Shown piece after piece: positions 1 to 4,298 of a stretch of 11,682 nt of DNA (position 1 is its first letter; every line of letters begins with the position of its first letter). Under the pieces are notes generated by a model. The model made no database searches and was not told the origin of the DNA. It was given only the letters and a program-made list of their open reading frames with translations. Origin of the DNA: Bacteroidales bacterium GP3 (GTDB lineage: Bacteria; Bacteroidota; Bacteroidia; Bacteroidales; Muribaculaceae). Both the position numbers and the translations under genes were made by a program. The DNA lies in contig DAAK01000100.1 of the NCBI GenBank assembly GCA_001701075.1, positions 1 to 11,682 on the forward strand, written 5' to 3'.

Positions 1-784
1 AACTTATTCGAATCTGCAACGAAGAAATATGTATAAATTTGATGATGTATGTATCCCAGTTTAAAAATCAATTCTAAACATAGTACAGAGGCCGAGCCAA
101 TTATAATAGAAATTAGAGCTATCAATCCCCATTGTTTGTGAGAGACCTTCGGAAATATTCCATATTTGCGTATGTACGATGCAATCATATAAAGAGCCAT
201 AAACCAAGTGACATAATTGAAAGTCATATGTAGTTTGGGCACTGATGGCAAAACTGTAAAAGCCACTATCAACAATATCATAAGATATTTATGCATATCC
301 TTATTGATGCTATTTACAATTACGTTTAAAATTGGAATAAACAAATAAAATAGCAGAAAACAACTTGTGAAGCCATCAGAAATAGAATTCACAGGCCACA
401 GTTTCCAACCCAATTTAAATAAAGAAAAGGATTCATGGCCAGTAACACAGAATATTCCATAAATTATGATTGTATAAAACGCTATTTGAAGATATAATTT
501 GATTAGTTTCTCCAAGGTGAATCTTGACGTGCACATGAAATAACCTGTAATGAGTACAAAACAATTTATTCCAGTCTTGCCCCATGCACCAAAAAGTAAC
601 AGAACACATGAATTTACAAGGTCGCCTGATTCCTGTATATATTGATATAAGCCAGAATTTACAACATAATGATGAGCAACAATCAGAAGCATCACAATTA
701 TTCTGTAGAGTTCGAGATTTGAATTTCGCTCTTTTTTTTGCTGTTTGTTTGATCTTTGAGGGGGGGGGTAGGCGTATTCATCAT
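1..784 (-). CDS. Acyltransferase-3 family membrane protein, N-terminal part; start out of frame at a C9 tract; runs off left edge
   Basis: Integral-membrane O-acyltransferases of this family add acetyl or other acyl groups to surface sugars; that role is inferred from family and from the upstream flippase. The minus strand is open without a stop from about base 827 to the window edge. It contains NLELYRIIVMLLIVAHHYVV, with the His-His pair in the first membrane helix usual for the family, then WGKTGINCFVLITGYFM and further hydrophobic helices. The C-terminus is outside the window. The frame has no ATG before Met at 692-690, which would delete half of helix 1. The natural start, ATG at 784-782 (or 781-779), 17 bases after the flippase stop, is in another frame and ends after 28 codons at 700-698. 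Nine C at 768-760 lie between; one more C gives MMNTPTPPPQR leading into KKERNSNLELYR. Family call is firm; whether this is an OFF phase variant, a pseudogene or an assembly error is open. Confidence 0.8.
732..739 (-). repeat. Homopolymer tract A8 in the 5' end of the acyltransferase gene
   Basis: Eight T on the plus strand, A8 followed by G in the coding sense, 20 bases downstream of the C9 tract. Adding one A would also restore the acyltransferase frame, giving SKKKERNSNLELYR. It is a second possible slippage site, either by DNA replication or by RNA polymerase slippage during transcription. Confidence 0.7.
760..768 (-). repeat. Homopolymer tract C9 in the 5' end of the acyltransferase gene
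   Basis: Nine G on the plus strand, nine C in the coding sense, beginning 13 bases after the second ATG (781). With nine C the start reads into a stop at 700-698; with ten or seven it joins the acyltransferase frame. Long G/C runs in 5' coding ends are classic slipped-strand sites in surface-structure genes of other bacteria. Variation here is inferred, not seen. Confidence 0.8.
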
Positions 785-801
785 AACAATTTGTTACAGC
801 A

Positions 802-2241
802 TTACTTTTTTGCTTCCTTAACAAAGGCTATTAATTCTTTGAGATCTTGTGAGCCTGTCAGTTTTGTTATAGTGAGGAAATAGAGCATTCCGACTAAAAT
901 GCCAACTATTAACTGAAGCCACATTCCAGGAAGGATATTGATCATACTATAGACTATCGCTCCCATAGACAAGCTATAAAATATAGTTGGAAGCAAATCG
1001 CGCATTTGGAGCAGAAATCCGACTTGTATCAGTTTCCCTGTGTAATATGTGTTTACAATCAAGCATAAGATTGAACTTACAATGCTACCCACGCACATTG
1101 CTATTAGACCAAAAGGTACCGTAATACACAATATTGCTACCCCGATCATTTTTTTGATTATTTCAAGTTTTAGGAAAAGATCGCTCCTACCTTGAACTTG
1201 AAGGAGATTAAGATTGATGGCATGGATAGGATACCACATCATGGAAAAACATATAACCTGCAGAAGAATTATGCTGAATGCCCACTTATCTCCCAGAAGC
1301 AATAAAATCAACGGTTTTGCTACAGCAGCCAATCCAACCATCAGAGGAAAGACCACAAATGCCGACAACCGCAAGAATCTACGATATACATCTCTTAATC
1401 TTGGTATGTCACCTTGAAGCGTACATAATATGGGATAAGTGACCCTCTGTATTATCCCAGTAAAGTTAGAAGAAGGAAATTGTGCGAACTGAGAAGCTCT
1501 GGTATAATAACCCAAATCAGCTGCATTGAAAACCTTACCTATTACAATCAGATAAATGTTATTATAAAGAGTGTCAATGACACCTGAAACTGCCAACTTT
1601 GATCCGAATCCAAATAGCTCTCTAAATGATTTCCATGAATAAAGCCATTTAGGACGCCATTTTGAGAGAATCCAAAGCAAGAGAGCATTGATCGTTAAAT
1701 TTGCTAACTGATACCAGACTATAGACCAAACTCCATATCCACTGTGTGCCATATAGATACCGACACCGCCAGAGATTATAGCGGCGGTAAGAGACGCTTT
1801 GGCTTGAGTTTTGAAGTCAATACTACTTGTTAAAATTGCCCTTTGAACTACAACAAAACTATTTATCAACACACTGAGGGATATTAGTCTTGTAATAGGA
1901 ATAAGCAGAGGTTCTTTATAGAATTCCGCAATTAATGGAGCGCAAAAATAGAGGATTAAATAAAGGAATATTCCGACCGCGATATTGAAATAAAATACAG
2001 TTGAATTATCTGTTTCATTTCTATCTTGCTTTCTAATAAGTGCGTTTGAAAAACCGCTGTCAACAAGAGACTGGGAGATGGCAATGAAAATTGTGAGCAT
2101 CGCCACAAGGCCATAGTCATCAGGTGTCAGAATCCTCGCCATGATAATCATGACGATGAATGACACTGCCTGGACTGAGAAACGCTCAATGGAACTCCAT
2201 ACAGTCCCTCGCAGGGTCTTATGTTTTAGGGATTCAGACAT
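802..2241 (-). CDS. Polysaccharide flippase, Wzx-like (MOP/PST family)
   Basis: Predicted inner-membrane flippase of 479 residues, moving undecaprenyl-linked glycan units across the membrane for O-antigen, capsule or exopolysaccharide assembly. Length and architecture fit the family: a basic N-terminus (MSESLKHKTLRGTVWSSIER), then roughly 12 to 14 hydrophobic segments to the C-terminus. Recognisable family stretches include ARILTPDDYGLVAM (around residues 35-48), SGFSNALIRKQDRNETDNS, and FNAADLGYYTRASQFAQFP followed by RVTYPILCTLQGD, which resembles the TuaB/WzxC-type branch (Polysacc_synt_3). The start ATG at 2241 follows an A-rich stretch; no alternative fits better. It lies 17 bases upstream of the acyltransferase start, so the two are probably co-transcribed. 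No glycosyltransferase is in view, so the exported glycan cannot be named and no specific symbol is assigned. Confidence 0.9.
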   Translation of the reverse strand: MSESLKHKTLRGTVWSSIERFSVQAVSFIVMIIMARILTPDDYGLVAMLTIFIAISQSLVDSGFSNALIRKQDRNETDNSTVFYFNIAVGIFLYLILYFCAPLIAEFYKEPLLIPITRLISLSVLINSFVVVQRAILTSSIDFKTQAKASLTAAIISGGVGIYMAHSGYGVWSIVWYQLANLTINALLLWILSKWRPKWLYSWKSFRELFGFGSKLAVSGVIDTLYNNIYLIVIGKVFNAADLGYYTRASQFAQFPSSNFTGIIQRVTYPILCTLQGDIPRLRDVYRRFLRLSAFVVFPLMVGLAAVAKPLILLLLGDKWAFSIILLQVICFSMMWYPIHAINLNLLQVQGRSDLFLKLEIIKKMIGVAILCITVPFGLIAMCVGSIVSSILCLIVNTYYTGKLIQVGFLLQMRDLLPTIFYSLSMGAIVYSMINILPGMWLQLIVGILVGMLYFLTITKLTGSQDLKELIAFVKEAKK

Positions 2242-2414
2242 TTTAAGTCTTTAATGGTCAATTATCAGAATTTATGAAAAAAGCGATGGCAGCCCAGAGG
2301 CGAATATGTGTGGAATGTGTGGATATGAAGAGCCTCCGAGGATGCAAACGCTTAATATAACGATAAAATATTAATTATTAAAGATTAAAGAGGACTGATC
2401 AAGGATGAATGATA
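2242..2414. other. Intergenic spacer upstream of the flippase gene
   Basis: A 173-base AT-rich gap between the stop of the unrecognised gene and the flippase start. It contains an AT-rich inverted repeat and the string GCCTCCGAGG (2332-2341), which looks like a decayed relative of the CTCCG-apex hairpins near 4120. I see no convincing Bacteroidota promoter (TTTG, then TAnnTTTG about 20 bases later) and no terminator with a U-run, so whether the flippase has its own promoter is unresolved. Confidence 0.5.
2352..2374. repeat. AT-rich inverted repeat upstream of the flippase gene
   Basis: Arms TTAATAT (2352-2358) and ATATTAA (2368-2374) pair perfectly around a 9-base loop. It sits about 110 bases before the flippase start. 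It could be a weak hairpin or a regulator-binding site, but AT-rich sequence yields such repeats by chance. Confidence 0.3.
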
Positions 2415-3803
2415 TCAGAGGTTGTGCTTGGAGAGGAAGGCGTCAATTTCGGCCTCAATCCGTTTGAGTTCGGTGGAGGATGTCATGAATTTGAGGGCAT
2501 GTCTTGGATCAACCATGGCAAGATTGTCGAGTGCCTTTTGCATTTTCTTATCCAATCTTGAATTTTTATTCTCTGCTGCGTTCAAGATGTCCTCGATTCT
2601 CACTTTCTCGCCAGTAATACCACTTACAGCTTCGCACACTCTTTCAAGAACGTCTTTTTTGCGGCTCATCAGTTCTGCATATTCATCCTGCACCTTATGT
2701 GGTAGACTTGCTAATTTGGTTAAAAATGGGTCTTGCTGGATATCTTTTTCTATATCCTTAATGACTGCGCAATAGAATTCAGAAAATGCAGGTTCGGAGA
2801 GCCTGTTCTTTTGGCAGAATTCTTTCATTGTCATTCCCTTTTCCTGCAACCTGATGAAATCAGCGGCATGTTGAGCCCACGTGGGATGGTGTTTTATGGC
2901 GGACTGGATGTCGTAGGGTTTTGAGTCGACAGTCTTCAGTCTTGAGTCTTCAGATGAGGCTGGCAATTCAATTGGCTGACCAGTTCCTATTTTGTTTATC
3001 CAAGAGGTGTTGGCTTCTATTTTTTTATTGAGGAGGAGGGCGGCGTTGAGGTACAGAAGTGACGCCTTGTCTTCTGTTTGCTTTATGAGGTTGTCGAGAA
3101 TGGAATCGTAGTTGCTGATGGCAACTGACTTGATTCCTGCATCATGCATCATTCTGCAAAAAAGGTAGTGCACTTCTGCATTTTTTGTTTGAAGTACAGA
3201 TGGCACGATTTCAGATATTCGTTTGATTGTGTACGATTCATCCGGATTGTAATTATAGAGTTGCAGACTGATACATTGGATCCACAGTTTGCGGAGTTGC
3301 CCTTGGAGAGTGCTGAGTTCGGGAAAATTGTCCCAGTAATTGCCTAAGGAATGTACCTGATGGTCGAGGATTCCCTTTATATATGAGGAGAGTTGCTTGG
3401 GGAGACGTTGATTGAGCCTGCGGGTGTTGACAAGGAGCTCGAGATGGGACAGGCTGAGCTTGGGTCTTTCAATTCTAATTGATTCGGCAAATTTCTTGAG
3501 AGAGTCTCCGATGCTCTTGACCATCTGAGGGATGTCTGCCAACTGGAAGATGTCTGCAACCTTTGCGGTTTGGTTGATTATCGAGATGTACGATTCATTC
3601 TCCAGTTCCTTGGGCTCGGCTCTGTCAAAGAGGTTGGTGATGCAACTGCCTATAGCGTTGCCTTTTTTAGCAAGATTCTTAAAGCCGGATTGCTTGCCAT
3701 CAACTATAGCTGATGCATAGTTGTATGCTATGACGGCAGCAAGAAGATCAGAGTCTTCTTCTGTCTTGAGGTTGATGGTATTTAGAATTTGGTCTGGAGA
3801 CAT
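2415..3803 (-). CDS. Hypothetical protein with a helix-turn-helix-like C-terminal segment
   Basis: I do not recognise this 462-residue protein. It has no signal peptide or membrane helix and is probably cytoplasmic and mostly helical. Residues 1 to about 280 form one helical region, with a TPR-like stretch around AEVHYLFCRMMHDAGIKSV to LLYLNAALLLNKK. Residues about 280-300 are a polar linker (SSEDSRLKTVDSKPYD) partly encoded by four 7-base repeats. From W309 to about Y344, WAQHAADFIRLQEKG then MTMKEFCQKNRLSEPAFSEF resembles the 'W..F..SGLS...FC...GLS...F' helix-turn-helix of IS66-type accessory proteins and related DNA-binding proteins; this likeness is by eye only. The remainder is Lys/Glu-rich and helical, ending AEIDAFLSKHNL. 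The start ATG at 3803 follows tandem TCTAAAT repeats. The gene lies between the repeat-rich spacer and the flippase, but nothing ties its function to polysaccharide synthesis. Confidence 0.75.
   Translation of the reverse strand: MSPDQILNTINLKTEEDSDLLAAVIAYNYASAIVDGKQSGFKNLAKKGNAIGSCITNLFDRAEPKELENESYISIINQTAKVADIFQLADIPQMVKSIGDSLKKFAESIRIERPKLSLSHLELLVNTRRLNQRLPKQLSSYIKGILDHQVHSLGNYWDNFPELSTLQGQLRKLWIQCISLQLYNYNPDESYTIKRISEIVPSVLQTKNAEVHYLFCRMMHDAGIKSVAISNYDSILDNLIKQTEDKASLLYLNAALLLNKKIEANTSWINKIGTGQPIELPASSEDSRLKTVDSKPYDIQSAIKHHPTWAQHAADFIRLQEKGMTMKEFCQKNRLSEPAFSEFYCAVIKDIEKDIQQDPFLTKLASLPHKVQDEYAELMSRKKDVLERVCEAVSGITGEKVRIEDILNAAENKNSRLDKKMQKALDNLAMVDPRHALKFMTSSTELKRIEAEIDAFLSKHNL
2923..2950. 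repeat. Four 7-base repeats (AGTC core) inside the hypothetical gene
   Basis: Plus-strand units are GAGTCGA, CAGTCTT, CAGTCTT and GAGTCTT. They share the AGTC core and 7-base period with the intergenic arrays, and 12 bases (CAGTCTTCAGTC) are identical to 3849-3860. They encode residues around 285-294, a polar linker. Gain or loss of one unit would shift the reading frame. Confidence 0.75.
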
Positions 3804-3836
3804 GTAAATTAATTTAGAATTTAGATTAGACTGTTA

Positions 3837-3871
3837 GTTGTCAGTTGTCAGTCTTCAGTCATCAGTCATCA
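3837..3871. repeat. 7-base repeat array A, five units
   Basis: Successive units GTTGTCA, GTTGTCA, GTCTTCA, GTCATCA, GTCATCA with exact 7-base period. Rotated, three read CAGTCNN, matching the core of the other arrays. It begins 33 bases upstream of the start of the hypothetical gene, so it would lie in that gene's leader or promoter. Confidence 0.85.
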
Positions 3872-3895
3872 GTTGGCTTCGCGACTCGGTGGGAC

Positions 3896-3910
3896 GCACT
3901 CGGAGAGTGC
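3896..3910. repeat. Hairpin with CTCCG apex (copy 1)
   Basis: GCACTC-GGA-GAGTGC, a perfect 6-base-pair stem with a 3-base loop. Read on the minus strand the apex is C-TCC-G, the same as in the hairpins at 4114 and 4183, although the outer stem bases differ. Confidence 0.75.
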
Positions 3911-3940
3911 TTACTACTTTCAGGTGCTTTTGTGGGGAGG

Positions 3941-3957
3941 CAAGCGCCTGCGGCGAA
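3941..3957 (+). repeat. 17-base direct repeat, copy 1, with small hairpin
   Basis: CAAGCGCCTGCGGCGAA. It contains the hairpin CGCC-TGC-GGCG and is directly followed by GAGTCAA units. A copy with two changes lies at 4219-4235, also directly followed by GAGTCAA units. Confidence 0.75.
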
Positions 3958-3985
3958 GAGTCAAGAACCAAGAGTCAAGAGTCAA
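3958..3985 (+). repeat. 7-base repeat array B, four units
   Basis: Units GAGTCAA, GAACCAA, GAGTCAA, GAGTCAA in exact 7-base register, following the first 17-base repeat. Confidence 0.85.
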
Positions 3986-4048
3986 GTGGGAAATGAACCG
4001 AAGAGGGGTGATGGGTGTTGTATTGACAAAGGGATGGCTTAGATCTCC

Positions 4049-4065
4049 AAAGGCGCGAGGCCTTT
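4049..4065. repeat. Hairpin AAAGGC-GCGAG-GCCTTT
   Basis: A perfect 6-base-pair stem with a 5-base loop in the centre of the repeat-rich spacer. No U-run follows on either strand, so it is not a standard intrinsic terminator. Confidence 0.65.
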
Positions 4066-4113
4066 CTGTAGATTGGGCTATAATAATAGAACATCAAGCT
4101 TTTATCATGAGGC

Positions 4114-4126
4114 GCCTCTCCGAGGC
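4114..4126. repeat. Hairpin with CTCCG apex (copy 2)
   Basis: GCCTC-TCC-GAGGC, 5 base pairs with loop TCC. It has the same apex as the hairpins at 3896 and 4183 with different paired bases. Confidence 0.7.
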
Positions 4127-4146
4127 TACAGTGATATGGTATAGGG

Positions 4147-4173
4147 AACCCCAGGCTTAAGCCTGGGGTTTTT
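4147..4173 (+). terminator. Perfect 24-base palindrome with T-run, possible plus-strand terminator
   Basis: Arms AACCCCAGGCTT and AAGCCTGGGGTT (4147-4170) are exactly complementary, giving a strong GC-rich stem. On the plus strand it runs into TTTTT (4169-4173), the look of an intrinsic terminator. On the minus strand, in which all the genes read, only two U follow before CCC. It may work poorly for tamL, may end an unseen plus-strand transcript, or may be a member of a palindromic repeat family rather than a terminator. Confidence 0.5.
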
Positions 4174-4182
4174 GCATGATCA

Positions 4183-4199
4183 GCAGGTCTCCGACCTGC
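4183..4199. repeat. Hairpin with CTCCG apex (copy 3)
   Basis: GCAGGTC-TCC-GACCTGC, a perfect 7-base-pair stem with loop TCC, directly beside array C. It is the longest stem of the three hairpins sharing this apex. Confidence 0.75.
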
Positions 4200-4200
4200 A

Positions 4201-4256
4201 GAGTCAAGAGTCAAGAGTCAAACGCCTTCGGCGAAGAGTCAAGAGTCAAGAACCAG
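4201..4256 (+). repeat. 7-base repeat array C, interrupted by a 14-base hairpin unit
   Basis: Three GAGTCAA units (4201-4221), then ACGCCTTCGGCGAA (4222-4235, exactly two periods long, with hairpin CGCC-TTC-GGCG), then GAGTCAA, GAGTCAA and GAACCAG (4236-4256). The 17-base repeat copy 2 occupies 4219-4235. It ends 42 bases downstream of the tamL stop, so it would be transcribed in the tamL 3' region. Confidence 0.85.
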
Positions 4257-4298
4257 GAGGGAAAAAGTGAAGAGGCCTGAGAGATAAAGGGAGGAAGA

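Larger units (their letters stand above)
3804..4298. other. Repeat-rich intergenic region, no gene
   Basis: 495 bases between the tamL stop and the hypothetical gene. Short open frames on both strands here are made of repeat sequence and have no protein-like features. The region holds three 7-base repeat arrays, two copies of a 17-base unit, at least six small hairpins and a 24-base palindrome, each listed separately where distinct. Just before the hypothetical gene, TCTAAAT occurs twice in tandem on the minus strand (about 3811-3824). I see no recognisable RNA gene. Confidence 0.75.

Noticed and set aside
822..824. In-frame TTG as the true start of the acyltransferase in the C9 state
   Set aside because: It lies inside the flippase coding end and would add about 30 atypical residues before NLELYR, while a normal ATG sits just downstream one slippage step away.
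584..883. Plus-strand open frame of 99 codons
   Set aside because: It is antisense to the acyltransferase start and the flippase end, crosses the G9 and T8 runs, and has no protein-family features.
2757..2880. Transposase or IS66 accessory gene remnant
   Set aside because: Only a helix-turn-helix-like segment is seen; there is no catalytic domain, no terminal inverted repeats and no partner genes.
4023..4084. TTGACA at 4023 and TATAAT at 4079 as a plus-strand promoter
   Set aside because: The two boxes are 50 bases apart, far from the 17-base spacing needed, and Bacteroidota primary sigma factors use a different consensus.
3845..4214. Short open frames on both strands within the spacer
   Set aside because: They are composed of heptad repeats and hairpins, overlap each other on both strands, and give low-complexity peptides.
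3837..4256. CRISPR array
   Set aside because: Repeat units are only 7 bases, tandem and without unique spacers; no cas gene is present.
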